Below are positions 28,207-37,395 of a stretch of DNA of 64,000 nucleotides, one piece after another. Numbering within the stretch: position 1 is the stretch's first letter; the number at the start of each line of letters is the position of its first letter. Under the pieces are notes generated by a model. That model made no database searches. It was not told where the DNA came from and saw only the letters and a list, made by a program, of their open reading frames with translations. The position numbers were made by a program, and so were the translations under genes. This stretch comes from Saccharopolyspora_D taberi (GTDB lineage: Bacteria > Actinomycetota > Actinomycetes > Mycobacteriales > Pseudonocardiaceae), in assembly GCF_039534165.1 (NCBI RefSeq), contig NZ_BAAAUX010000014.1, positions 843,334 through 907,333 of the forward strand, written 5' to 3'.

Positions 28207-30197
28207 GAACTCCTCGCACGCAGGGACAGCATCCGCTCCGCCCACAGCTGTCGGATCTCGGCCAGGATCTGCTCCCGGTCCGGGGCGGAGATCGCGCTCA
28301 TCAGCTCGCCGAGGGGCGTCTCGGCGTTGACGGTCCCGAGCAGGGCGCCGAGTTCGGGGGACACGCGGCGGCGCACCTGCGGCTCGTAGGAGGTGCGGAG
28401 CTCGCAGCGCGTCGTCGCCCGTTCGCGCTCGGCGTGGCCCTTGATCTGGAAGAGCTTGACGTGCGGAGGAACCGACAGGCCGAGGGCGAGCCAGTCCTGC
28501 TCGGCGGGCTCGCGCCTGCGCACCACGAAGTCGCCCACGACGAGGTGGTCGATCTCGGTGGTGAGGAAGGAGACCACCGCGTCCTCGGCCGAGTGGACCG
28601 TCGGCTCGACGCTGTTGTTGAACGAGGTGTTGAGCAGAACCGGGACGCCGGTGATGTCCCGGAAAGCGCTGATCAGCTCCCAGTAGCGGAGGTTCGCCTC
28701 CCGGGAGACGGTGTGCAGCCGGGCGGTCCCGTCCGCCTGGGTCGTCGCCGGCAACGCCGCGCGCCGGTCCGCGCGCACCTCCACGGCGAAGGTCATGAAC
28801 GGCGACTGCGCCATTCCCGGTGGCAGGACGAAGTACTCGTGCGCGTCCTCCGCCAGCACGGACGGTGCGAGGGGCCGGTACACCTCCGCCCGGCTCAAGG
28901 CCTTGTTGACGCGGGGTCTGCTCTCGGGGTTCCGCGGGTCCGCCAGGACGCTGCGGTTGCCCAGCGCGTGCGAGCCGAACTCGGACCGGCCCTGCACCCA
29001 CCCGACGACGGCGCCGTCCGCCAGCAGCTGCGCCGCATCGCGCGCGACATCCGGGGAGCGGTGCGCGCTCACGAATCCGCGCCACCGGTCCAGAACAGCG
29101 GCCACCTCCGGCTCGGAACCGACGTCGGGGCCCCAGAACACGTGCACCGGGCGCTCCTGCCGCACCGCGTCGGCCCCCTCGCTCGACGCCAGGAGCGCGG
29201 CACCGACCGCGCACCCCGTGTCGTAGGCGGCCGGGTGGACGAAGACCTCGTCGAACAGCCCGGAACGCAGGACCTTCCCGGCCAGCCCGGTGTTCTCGAT
29301 CATGCCGCCCGCCATGCACAACCTGCGGTGGCCCGCTTTCTCCCGGTAGTGCCGCAACTGGTGGAGCACGATCCGCTCCATCGTGTGCTGCATCGAGGCT
29401 GCGACGTCGCGGACCGCCTGGTCCGGTGGATCGGTGCGAGGTCCGGTCCCGACGAGGTCCGACACCGCTGCCGCCCGGTCGAGCCGGAGCGCGTAGTCCC
29501 CGCCGGGCAGCAGCTCGCAGAGCTGGTCGAAGACCGGGGCGAAGGTCGCCGGGTCGCCCTGCGCGGCCAGCGCCACCATCTTGTGCTCGTCGAACATCCC
29601 CAGCCCGATGGCGGGGAGCAGGGTCTGGGAGAAGTGGTTGAGGGACTGCCGGTGCGGCCACGCCACCAGCTCGTCCAGCCGCAGGCCACCGCGTTCGTCC
29701 CAGCTCCCGGAGTACAGGCCGCTCGCGCTGTCCACGACGTGCACGAGACCGTCGTCGAACCCCGAGTGCGCCATGGCGCTCGCGGCGTGGGTGAGCTTGT
29801 GCTGGAAGAAGGCGAGGCGACCCGGATCGATCTCGCAGCCGAGGCCCCGGCTCAGCGTCCCGGCCAGCAGCGTCCGGGCGTCGACGTCCCCGGCCAGCTC
29901 GGGCCGGGCGAGCGCCAGCCGGGACAGCAGGACGTTCGCGGCTTCCTCGTTGACGTAGTAGCCGATCCGGTCCAGATCGGTCGCGCGCAGCCCGAAGCTG
30001 TCCAGACAGAACCGGATCGACTCGAACGGGAACTTGTTGGAATGCTTGATCCGGTTGAGCCGTTCCTCCTCCACGGCCGCCACCACCCGGCCGTCCCGGA
30101 CCAGAACGGCGGCGCCGTCGTAGGTGTAGTTCTCCGGGACGTCCAGAACTTGTTCGTGGACGGGATCCAGCCCACCGGAAAGACCGAGCGTCAGCAT
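28203..30197 (-). CDS. Divergent NodU-family carbamoyltransferase, possibly inactive
   Basis: The 664-residue paralogue of the 24967-26982 enzyme shares its C-terminal extension but has lost several signature residues. HHMAHA is QHKLTHA (the HxxxH metal pair remains), the DGYGD loop is DSASG, GGGVALNG is GGMIENTG, and GPRALG is GSHALG. DTGCAVGAA and LNTSFNN remain. It may be a non-catalytic partner of the canonical enzyme, a binding protein, or a carbamoyltransferase with altered chemistry. The frame is intact and coupled (ATGA) to the next gene, so it is not a decaying pseudogene. The start MLTLGLSGG matches the family N-terminus. Confidence 0.85.
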   Translation of the reverse strand: MLTLGLSGGLDPVHEQVLDVPENYTYDGAAVLVRDGRVVAAVEEERLNRIKHSNKFPFESIRFCLDSFGLRATDLDRIGYYVNEEAANVLLSRLALARPELAGDVDARTLLAGTLSRGLGCEIDPGRLAFFQHKLTHAASAMAHSGFDDGLVHVVDSASGLYSGSWDERGGLRLDELVAWPHRQSLNHFSQTLLPAIGLGMFDEHKMVALAAQGDPATFAPVFDQLCELLPGGDYALRLDRAAAVSDLVGTGPRTDPPDQAVRDVAASMQHTMERIVLHQLRHYREKAGHRRLCMAGGMIENTGLAGKVLRSGLFDEVFVHPAAYDTGCAVGAALLASSEGADAVRQERPVHVFWGPDVGSEPEVAAVLDRWRGFVSAHRSPDVARDAAQLLADGAVVGWVQGRSEFGSHALGNRSVLADPRNPESRPRVNKALSRAEVYRPLAPSVLAEDAHEYFVLPPGMAQSPFMTFAVEVRADRRAALPATTQADGTARLHTVSREANLRYWELISAFRDITGVPVLLNTSFNNSVEPTVHSAEDAVVSFLTTEIDHLVVGDFVVRRREPAEQDWLALGLSVPPHVKLFQIKGHAERERATTRCELRTSYEPQVRRRVSPELGALLGTVNAETPLGELMSAISAPDREQILAEIRQLWAERMLSLRARSS

Positions 30198-30280
30198 AGG
30201 TAGAGGTCCAATCTCAGGGCTTTTCGGCCAACGGCCGAACGCCACCCGGCAACTCCCCGCCCCGCGTCCGTTCGGAGCAA

Positions 30281-31561
30281 TCAGCGGTCGACGGTCGGAT
30301 CCATTCCCAGGGTCACCTTCCCGATGTATTCGAGCGCCTCGTACGGTGCGTACGGCTGCATGAACGGTCCGGCGCGGGAGTCGCGGTACAACCTCGCCAG
30401 CGGATGCCTTCCCATGTACGCGCCACCGCCGGTCACCGTCATCGCGCGATCGACCACCTCGATGGCCTTGCGGTTGACGACGTATTTCATGCACTGGGTT
30501 TCCTTCATCAGCGCATTTCCCTCGGCGGAGGGGGCGTCGGTGGTCGCGTAGCGCTTGAGGAACTCGTCGGCGATGCGGCCGACCCGTTCCACCATCGCCC
30601 GGCACACGGCGAGATCGATTTCTATCTCCGCGACGAGTTGCTGGATGGGAATTCTGTCCCCCAGCGCTTTCTTCTTCGGCCCCTTGCGCTTGGTGGTGGC
30701 GTGCAGCGCGTGGTCGCGGGCGGCCTCGGCGATCCCGAGGAAGGTGGAGATCAGCGGCAGGTTCGCGGTCAGCGCGAAGTCGGCGAAGCCCTGACCGGCC
30801 CTGGCGTAGTTGTCGCGCACCGCGAACAGCATGTCCTTCGGGACGAAGCAGTCGGTGAACGTGATGTCGTTGCTGCCGGACGCGCGCATGCCCAGCGCGT
30901 CCCAGTTGTCCTCGACCTGCAGCCCGTCGGCCTCCCTCGGGATCGCCGCGGTCGCGGTCAGGTAGCCGCCGTCGTCCTTGGGCACCCGGACGCTGGGGAA
31001 GAACAGGTCGGCGGCGGGCGAGATCGTGCCGAAGATCTTGCGGCCGTTGACCAGGTAGCCGCCGTCGACGGGCGTCGCGGTCGTCATGGGGCTGGTCAGG
31101 TCCGTCCCGCGCTCCGTCGTCGGGTAGCACATCACCGTCGACCCCGAGCCGACGCGGGACAGCAGGTCCTCGATCACCGCCGCGGCCCCGGCATCGCCCT
31201 CCGCCCTGGCCCGGCGCAGCAGGCGGCCGATCACCGCGGCGCCCGCGAGGTGCATGTTGGCGGCGATGGCCGTCGAGGCGTCGCCCCTGGCCAGCCGGTT
31301 CATCGCCACCATCATGTCGTGCAGCGAATCCAGCCCGATGCCACCGAATTCGGCCGCCACCGTGCACGCCATGAATCCGCTGCGCTGCATTTCCGCGAAG
31401 TTCTCGTGCGGAAAAGTCCCGTCCCGATCATGCTCCTCGGCGCGGGCCAGGAACTGTTCGGCGTGCTTCTCGGCGAGCGTGACCGCTCGGTGGCCGGCAT
31501 CGGTCGCGGGTGAAAGTTCGAAAGCCGGTGCGTTCGCCACCGGTTCAGCAGGGATGCTCAT
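30281..31561 (-). CDS. Acyl-CoA dehydrogenase-like flavoprotein, first gene of operon 1
   Basis: The 426-residue protein has the three-part acyl-CoA dehydrogenase layout: helical N-domain with FGGIGLDSLHDMM, beta domain with VNGRKIFGTISPAADLFF and WDALGMRASGSNDI (about 165-240), and C-terminal helices with VTGGGAYMGRHPLARLYRDSRAG. That last segment is typical of family members that act on acyl-CoA or carrier-bound substrates. It is the promoter-proximal gene of the leftward NRPS operon and is divergent from the diaminopropionate gene across 431 bp. Fatty-acyl desaturation for the FAAL substrate is one possibility; the substrate is not known. Confidence 0.85.
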   Translation of the reverse strand: MSIPAEPVANAPAFELSPATDAGHRAVTLAEKHAEQFLARAEEHDRDGTFPHENFAEMQRSGFMACTVAAEFGGIGLDSLHDMMVAMNRLARGDASTAIAANMHLAGAAVIGRLLRRARAEGDAGAAAVIEDLLSRVGSGSTVMCYPTTERGTDLTSPMTTATPVDGGYLVNGRKIFGTISPAADLFFPSVRVPKDDGGYLTATAAIPREADGLQVEDNWDALGMRASGSNDITFTDCFVPKDMLFAVRDNYARAGQGFADFALTANLPLISTFLGIAEAARDHALHATTKRKGPKKKALGDRIPIQQLVAEIEIDLAVCRAMVERVGRIADEFLKRYATTDAPSAEGNALMKETQCMKYVVNRKAIEVVDRAMTVTGGGAYMGRHPLARLYRDSRAGPFMQPYAPYEALEYIGKVTLGMDPTVDR

Positions 31562-31992
31562 TCAAATCCCATCAGATCTCGGTCCGGCCCATTATTGTCC
31601 CCGAGCCACCACCAGCGTCGCTTATGCCCCTCGGAATATGAATCAACGACGGCATCACCATAACAGTCACATCAACGCAATGAAAATGCTACAAACGGCC
31701 GAATCCGAGCGGGCCGCCGCCCCGGCCAATACCACTGGGCCGAACGAGTGGTCTCGGGGGCAGCTCTTGCGTGTCCCGCCACGGCGACGTAACACTTGGC
31801 CACCGGTGCACCGGCGAATGGTGCCCGGATTCTTACCTGTGACGATTGCCCGCTCAATGTGCACGAATTTCTTCCGCCGATCGCACCGGTTTTCCCGCAT
31901 TGCCCCCGGCCGCTGACCCGCGGCCGCGACGGCGCCCCGCGCCATATCGGGCAAAACGTGCACATCCCCTCGCGCCAAAGATTGAGTAGCTG
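31562..31992. promoter_or_regulatory. Divergent intergenic region between operon 1 and the SbnA-like gene
   Basis: These 431 bp hold no convincing gene. The half nearest the leftward operon (about 31600-31700) is clearly more AT-rich than its surroundings, as expected for promoter DNA, and the region must carry the promoters of both divergent units. I could not assign -35/-10 pairs or an operator with confidence. Confidence 0.5.
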
Positions 31993-32958
31993 ATGATCTT
32001 CAGGCACGTTTATGACGTCGTCGTGGACAACGTGTTTCTCGAACTCGGCGGTTTCGTCCAGGACGCGGACGTATACGTCAAACTGGAGGGGCTCAATCCC
32101 GCCGGCTCCATCAAGCTCAAGACCGCGGTGGCGCTGATCGACAGCGTCGAGGCGACCGGTGCGCTCCGGCCCGGCACCCGGCTCATCGAGTCCACCTCGG
32201 GGAACCTGGGGGTCGCCCTGGCCGTGATCTGCGCGGCAAGGAAGTACTCGCTGACCCTGGTCACGGACCCGAACACGAGCAGGCAGGCGGTCCGGATGAT
32301 GAGCAGCCTCGGCGCGGAGGTCGTGGAGGTCACCGGCGAGAACAGCAGCCAGGGGTTCCTGCAGGCCCGTTTCGACTACGTCCGCAGCCGGATCGCGGTG
32401 GAGCCCGAGCTGGTCTGGCTCAACCAGCACGCCAACGCGGCCAACGTCGAGGCGCACAGCAGCCGGACCGCGCGGGCCATCCACGACGAGTTCGGGCACG
32501 TCGACGTGCTGTTCGTCGGTGCGGGCACGACGGGGACCCTGATGGGCTGCGTGGACTACTTCAGCAGGCACAGTCCCCGCACGCGGATCGTCGGGGTCGA
32601 CTCCGTCGGGTCGGTGACCTTCGGCGGTCCCCCGAGCACCCGCCACATCCCCGGCCTCGGCGCGGCCCGCCGCCCGGACATCTTCGTCGACGACGGGTCG
32701 TTCGAGAAGGTGCTGATCCCCGAGACCGAGACGGTCGCGATGTGCCACCGGCTGACCCGGGACTACGGGCTGCTGGCCGGTGGTTCGACCGGGACCGTCC
32801 TGGCGGCTGTCGACCGGATCTCCGGCTCCCTCCCGCCGCGGTCCAGGGTCGTCGCGATCTCACCGGACCTCGGGGAGAAGTACGTCGACACCGTGTACTC
32901 GATGGCGTGGGTCGCGGACAAGCAGCTGGATGCCCTGTTCACCACCAGCGGCCAGTAG
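31993..32958 (+). CDS. sbnA: SbnA-like 2,3-diaminopropionate biosynthesis PLP synthase
   Basis: The 321-residue fold-type II PLP enzyme matches the SbnA subgroup of the cysteine synthase family. The PLP Lys lies in the NPAGSIKLKTA motif (about residue 38), followed by ESTSGNLGVALA, FVGAGTTGTLMGC and GSVTFGGPPSTRHIPGLG, which distinguish SbnA and VioB from ordinary cysteine synthases. SbnA joins O-phospho-L-serine and glutamate to N-(1-amino-1-carboxy-2-ethyl)-glutamate, which the dehydrogenase SbnB then splits to L-2,3-diaminopropionate. No SbnB homologue is in this window. It begins the rightward block and fits the diamino-acid-like code of NRPS module 1. Confidence 0.88.
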   Translation: MIFRHVYDVVVDNVFLELGGFVQDADVYVKLEGLNPAGSIKLKTAVALIDSVEATGALRPGTRLIESTSGNLGVALAVICAARKYSLTLVTDPNTSRQAVRMMSSLGAEVVEVTGENSSQGFLQARFDYVRSRIAVEPELVWLNQHANAANVEAHSSRTARAIHDEFGHVDVLFVGAGTTGTLMGCVDYFSRHSPRTRIVGVDSVGSVTFGGPPSTRHIPGLGAARRPDIFVDDGSFEKVLIPETETVAMCHRLTRDYGLLAGGSTGTVLAAVDRISGSLPPRSRVVAISPDLGEKYVDTVYSMAWVADKQLDALFTTSGQ

Positions 32959-33006
32959 GAGGAGCCATGACACGGCGGCCACGCCGACCCGGCGGCAGGA
33001 GATGAC

Positions 33007-33675
33007 ATGATCACGCACGAAGAGCCGGTCGCGGCGCGGGAAAGCCGGCCGATACGGGTTGTCGGCATCGGCGGATCCACGCACGCGGGCTCGAACTCCG
33101 AGAAGGCGCTGCGGGTCGCGATGCGCGCGCTGGAGTCCGGCGGCGCGGAGACCGAGCTGTTCCTCGGCCGGACCCTGATGTTCCCGATCTACGACACCGA
33201 GAGCAGCGATCGCTGCCCGCAGGCGACGGCCCTGCTGGAGGCGGTCCGCCGGGCCGACGCGCTGGTCGTCTCGTCCCCCGGCTACAACGGCACGCTGTCC
33301 GGGATGATCAAGAACGTCTTCGACTACTTCGAGGACCTGCACGCCGACCCCCTCCCCTACCTGCACGGCATGTCCGTGGGCTGCATCTCGGTGGCGCGCG
33401 GCTGGCAGGCCGCCGTGTCCACGCTGCACTGCCTGCGCACGGTGACGCATGCGCTGCGCGGCTGGCCGACGCCCATGGGAGTGGCGATCAACTCGTCGGA
33501 AACGGTCATCCCCGAGAACGGGACCGCCTCGGCGTCCCCGGTGGGATCGAAGCTGAAGGCGATGAGCGACCAGGTGATCGAATTCGCGCACGCGCGGCGG
33601 ATCGCCGGGCTGGCGCGCACGACGACCGACCACGACGAGCTCGCAGCGTCGGTTCTCCCGGCCAAGGATCGTTGA
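33007..33675 (+). CDS. NAD(P)H-dependent FMN reductase
   Basis: The 222-residue flavodoxin-like protein has the FMN reductase motifs IGGSTHAGSNSEKALR (about 18-33), where the phosphate of FMN binds, and SSPGYNGTLSGMIKNVFDY (about 94-112). AGGAG precedes its ATG by 6 nt. It lies 48 bp after the SbnA-like gene. It probably supplies reduced flavin to a two-component monooxygenase; the nearest candidate is the acyl-CoA-dehydrogenase-like protein at 37495-38676. Confidence 0.85.
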   Translation: MITHEEPVAARESRPIRVVGIGGSTHAGSNSEKALRVAMRALESGGAETELFLGRTLMFPIYDTESSDRCPQATALLEAVRRADALVVSSPGYNGTLSGMIKNVFDYFEDLHADPLPYLHGMSVGCISVARGWQAAVSTLHCLRTVTHALRGWPTPMGVAINSSETVIPENGTASASPVGSKLKAMSDQVIEFAHARRIAGLARTTTDHDELAASVLPAKDR

Positions 33676-33739
33676 CCCGCGGATCCCGTGCTCCTGGCGG
33701 CGACGGCCTGCCGCGGGCACCGCGACTGCAGGAGGACGT

Positions 33740-36187
33740 GTGCCCACACGAGCGGACCTGAACTCCGTCGTGGTCGTCGGGGACGACCACGGCTGCTGCG
33801 GGGCTGCGGGTTCCGACCGGTCGAGCGCCGAGGTGTGCCGGGTCCTGCGGGCCGAGGGGATCCGGGTCGTGGCGATCAGCTCGAACCCGGCCACCGTCCT
33901 GACCGATCCCGGGCTCGCGGACGCGGCCTACGTCGAGCCGGTCACACCGGATCACCTGCTGGCGGTCCTGACCAGGGAACGCCCGGACGCGCTCCTGCCG
34001 GTCCGCGGCAGCGGTCCCGCGATGGAGGCCGTCATGGACCTGGTCAAGTCGGGGGTGCTGAAGGCGCACGGGGTCGACCTGCTCGGCGTCGGCGCCACCG
34101 AGTTCGACTCGGCGAACGCCGCGGGCACCTGCCGGTCCGAGCCGTCGACCGCACCGGACTGGCCGCCGAGGTCGACGGCGGGGTGGCGCGAGTACGAGCT
34201 GGTGGTGCTCCGGGACGACGCCGGCTCGGTGCTGGTCGCGGATCTGGTCGAGAACATCGACCGCACCGCGGGCGGGTCGGCCGCCGCGTTCTCCGTGTCG
34301 CCCGCGATGACGCCGGAGCCACGGGATCGCGCGATGTTGTCCGACACGGCGCGGGCGATGGTCGCGAACGGCACCGGGAGCGCCGGTGCGTACCGGGTTC
34401 GCTTGCTCCAGGACCCGCGCGGGGGCGAGATCCTCCCCACTCGGCTGGACCGCTGGCCGCCCTGCTTCTTCGAGCTGCGGGCTCGTCCGATCGCCGGAGC
34501 CGTGACGCGTCTGGTCCTCGGCCACCGCCTCGACGAGATCGCGCTCGGCCCTCCCGCGTCCGACGACCACGTGGCGGTTCGGATGCGCTGGCCGGGCGGG
34601 CACGTCGTCGGGCTCGCGGGTTCCTTCCCCGAGGCGTTGCAGAAGGCGCTTCGGTCCGCCGAGGACGGCGCGCTGTCGTGGTCGGTTCCTCCTCGGGGAC
34701 CAAGGCGATTGCTCCGCCTCGCGCGGAAATCCGGCCCCGGCCAGTGGAATCGGATGCTCCAGGCGCTGCGCGCCGGAACGAGCACCGGAGCGGTGGCCCG
34801 CGCGGCGGGGATCGACGTCTGGTTCGCCGGGCAGCTGGCGGCCCTCAACCGGATCGCCGACGATCTCGCCGTCCGCCCCGATCTCGATCCGGCGCTGCTG
34901 CGTTCCGCCAAGCGGCACGGCTTTTCGGACGAGCAGATCGGGGACATCCGCGGGACGTCCGGCAAAGCGGTGCGCGTGCTGCGGGACGGGCTGGGCATCC
35001 GCCCGGGGCAACGACTGCTGGGAACCGGACCTGATCTGGTGAGCTACTCGACCTACGCTGAAGCGGCGACACCGAACCGCCCGCTCACCACGCTCGTCGT
35101 CGGCTCCCCCGGCGGGAACTTCACCCACTCCTGCGTTCAGGCCTACCGGGCGCTGCGCGGCGCGGGCCACGAAGTGGCGGTCCTGCACAGCGATCCGGCC
35201 TCGCTTCCCGCGTGGGTTCGGACCTGGGTCGCGCCGTGCACCGCCGAGGACGTGCACGACGTCGTCGCGATCCACGATTCGCGTCCTGAGGTCGTCACCC
35301 AGTTCCGCGGGCCGGGGGGCCGACTCGAACCACCGGCGCACGAGTACTCGGTGGAGGCGCTGTTCGACGGAACGGACCTGCACGTCGGCGGCGTCATCGA
35401 GCACATCGATCGTTCCGCCTGCGTTCATCCTCCGATCCACCTCGGAAGTGCCGATGTGCGGCAGCTGCGGGCCGCAACCGAGAGCGTGGCCCGCGCACGG
35501 AACGCACGCGGGCCGCTCCAGGTTCGCTTCACGTGGGACAACGGTCCCCATGTCGTCTCAGTGGCATCGCTGGCGTCCGCGGCGCTTCCGTTCCTCACCA
35601 AGGCGACCGGGGTTCCCCTCGCCGGAGCCGCCGCGCGCGTCATCGCGGGATCCTCGATTTCCGAACTCCGCAAGCAGGGCGTCCTGCCCAGCGGTGGCCG
35701 CGATTGCTGCGTCGCAGTGCGGGAAACCGGTACCAGCCACGAGGTCATGGGGATCTCCGACGCGTTCGGCGCCGCGTTCGCGAAGACGCAGGCCGCCGTT
35801 CACCGCCCGCTGCCGACCACCGGACGCGTCTACCTCGCGGCGGTCGGCGGGGACAAGCGGACCATGCTGTTTCCGCTGCGAACACTCCAGGATCTCTGCT
35901 TCGAGATCTTCGCACCCGAAGAACTCGCCGGACTGCTGCGGCGCAGCGCCATCGACGTCACCGCCGTCGGGGAGCGCGATCAGCCGACGACCACCGAGCT
36001 GTTCCGCGACAGCGGAGTCGACCTCGTGGTCGACATCCCCCGGAGCGGGGCGACACCACCCGAAGGGTCGCTGCACATCGAGAGCTGGGAACGCCTGACC
36101 GCCGCGACGCTGGGCATCCAGAGCCTGCACCAGCACGCGCCGGACGTGCGCACGGTCGAGGAAATCCGCCGCGGTCGCGAACTATGA
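33740..36187 (+). CDS. Degenerate carbamoyl-phosphate synthase large-subunit (CarB) homologue
   Basis: The 815-residue protein follows CarB from end to end but is about 250 residues short. The N-terminal half has ISSNPATVLTDPGLADAAYVEP (CarB: NSNPATIMTDP) and WREYELVVLRD (WKEYEMEVVRD). The central part ends SYSTYAEA. The second half has EYSVEALFDGTDLHVGGVIEHI and LPFLTKATGVPLAGAAARVIAG, and an MGS-like end has VYLAAVGGDKRTM. In both halves the ATP-grasp stretch carrying the nucleotide-binding basic residues and the metal-binding E-x-N-P-R motif is deleted or replaced. It is therefore unlikely to make carbamoyl phosphate. The intact frame suggests a retained structural or regulatory role. Confidence 0.85.
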   Translation: MPTRADLNSVVVVGDDHGCCGAAGSDRSSAEVCRVLRAEGIRVVAISSNPATVLTDPGLADAAYVEPVTPDHLLAVLTRERPDALLPVRGSGPAMEAVMDLVKSGVLKAHGVDLLGVGATEFDSANAAGTCRSEPSTAPDWPPRSTAGWREYELVVLRDDAGSVLVADLVENIDRTAGGSAAAFSVSPAMTPEPRDRAMLSDTARAMVANGTGSAGAYRVRLLQDPRGGEILPTRLDRWPPCFFELRARPIAGAVTRLVLGHRLDEIALGPPASDDHVAVRMRWPGGHVVGLAGSFPEALQKALRSAEDGALSWSVPPRGPRRLLRLARKSGPGQWNRMLQALRAGTSTGAVARAAGIDVWFAGQLAALNRIADDLAVRPDLDPALLRSAKRHGFSDEQIGDIRGTSGKAVRVLRDGLGIRPGQRLLGTGPDLVSYSTYAEAATPNRPLTTLVVGSPGGNFTHSCVQAYRALRGAGHEVAVLHSDPASLPAWVRTWVAPCTAEDVHDVVAIHDSRPEVVTQFRGPGGRLEPPAHEYSVEALFDGTDLHVGGVIEHIDRSACVHPPIHLGSADVRQLRAATESVARARNARGPLQVRFTWDNGPHVVSVASLASAALPFLTKATGVPLAGAAARVIAGSSISELRKQGVLPSGGRDCCVAVRETGTSHEVMGISDAFGAAFAKTQAAVHRPLPTTGRVYLAAVGGDKRTMLFPLRTLQDLCFEIFAPEELAGLLRRSAIDVTAVGERDQPTTTELFRDSGVDLVVDIPRSGATPPEGSLHIESWERLTAATLGIQSLHQHAPDVRTVEEIRRGREL

Positions 36188-37336
36188 CGTGGGCTCGCCC
36201 AGCTCGACATTGCCCTCGCGGAGGCAGCGCAACAGCTCGTCGTGCGGCAGCGCGGGCGAGCGGTGGCCGTCCCGCCCGACCATCGTCTCGTTCACGACCA
36301 GGGCGTTGAGCACGGCCTCCTCCACGCACTGGATGACCGCCTCGTAGAACGGGTTGATCCCGCCCCACGGCACGAACCGCAGGGTCTCGTAGGTCCGGTC
36401 GGAGTCGAACTCGCTGGTCAGCGCTCCCTCGTTCGCCGTGGAGAAGGCGAGGAACAGGTCGCCGGAGAAGTGCGAGCCGATGGTGCCGGTCCGCCCCAGC
36501 CCGAGCGGCACCCGCCGGGCCAGCGCCTTGCACTGCCCCGGCAGCAGGGGCGCGTCGGTGGCGACGACCACGATCACCGACCCCGCGCCCGGTGGCGCGA
36601 GCCAGCCGCGGTCCTCCATGGGGTTCTCCGCCGCGATCCGGAGCCCCACGGGACGGCCCGCCACGGTCAGGTGGCGACGGGCACCGAAGTTGGCCTGCAC
36701 GAACGCGCCGACCGCGTACTCGTCGGCGCCGTGCCGGACCAGCCGCGACGCGGTCCCGCTGCCGCCCTTGAAGCCGTAGCAGTTCATGCCGGTCCCGCCG
36801 CCGACGGAGCCTTCCGCGATCGGGCCGCCCGCAGCGGACTCCAACGCGCTCACCGCGTGTTCGGCCCGCACGTGCCCGCCGTTGATGTCGTTGAGGTAGC
36901 CGTCGAAGGTCTCCGCGACGACCGGCATCAGCCAGCCGCGGGCGGGTCCCCGGCCAACCATCCAGTCGATCGCGCCCTGGTGGCACGGCCCCACCGCGTG
37001 GGTGTTCGTGATCAGCACCGGCGTGGTGAGCGCGCCGACCTCCTCGATCCACGACGTCCCGGTCATCTCGCCGTTCCCGTTGAGCGCGAACCACCCGGCG
37101 GCGCAGGGCTGCGCCGGTTTGCTCCGGCCCCGGGGCAGGATCGCGGTGACCCCGCTGCGCACCGGTCCTTCGCCGCTGCGCAGCGGCCCCTCCCCGTGGA
37201 CCAGCGTGGTGTAACCGACCTCGACCCCTGTCACGTCGGTGATCGCGTTGACCGGGCCGGGTCGGCCGGCGAACGGGATCCCCAGCCCACGCGCCCTGGG
37301 GCGACCATCCACAGTGGACGAAGCAGGAGCAGGCAT
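36182..37336 (-). CDS. DmpA/BapA-type (P1 family) N-terminal-nucleophile aminopeptidase
   Basis: The 384-residue protein matches the DmpA/P1 family: NAITDVTGVEVGYTTL near the N-terminus, INGGHVRAEHAV, GGGTGMNCYGFKGGSGTASR (about 200-219), and the nucleophile segment TGTIGSHFSGDLFLAFST (Ser near 295), where self-cleavage makes two chains. Members remove N-terminal D- or L-amino acids and, in BapA-type enzymes, beta-amino acids. GGAAGGA precedes the ATG at 37336. It overlaps the pseudo-CarB gene by 6 bp tail to tail. A product with beta-alanine makes a maturation or self-protection role tempting but unproven. Confidence 0.85.
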   Translation of the reverse strand: MPAPASSTVDGRPRARGLGIPFAGRPGPVNAITDVTGVEVGYTTLVHGEGPLRSGEGPVRSGVTAILPRGRSKPAQPCAAGWFALNGNGEMTGTSWIEEVGALTTPVLITNTHAVGPCHQGAIDWMVGRGPARGWLMPVVAETFDGYLNDINGGHVRAEHAVSALESAAGGPIAEGSVGGGTGMNCYGFKGGSGTASRLVRHGADEYAVGAFVQANFGARRHLTVAGRPVGLRIAAENPMEDRGWLAPPGAGSVIVVVATDAPLLPGQCKALARRVPLGLGRTGTIGSHFSGDLFLAFSTANEGALTSEFDSDRTYETLRFVPWGGINPFYEAVIQCVEEAVLNALVVNETMVGRDGHRSPALPHDELLRCLREGNVELGEPTS

Positions 37337-37382
37337 CGCGCATCCTTCCCATGGGGCCGAACGGTCAGTAGACCAGAACCGG

Positions 37383-37395
37383 ACCACGTCGTGGT
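37383..37395. promoter_or_regulatory. Palindrome in the divergent peptidase/monooxygenase promoter region
   Basis: ACCACG (37383-37388), one T, and CGTGGT (37390-37395) form a perfect palindrome in the 158-bp gap between two divergently transcribed genes. The position suits an operator controlling both. No binding protein can be named. Confidence 0.3.
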
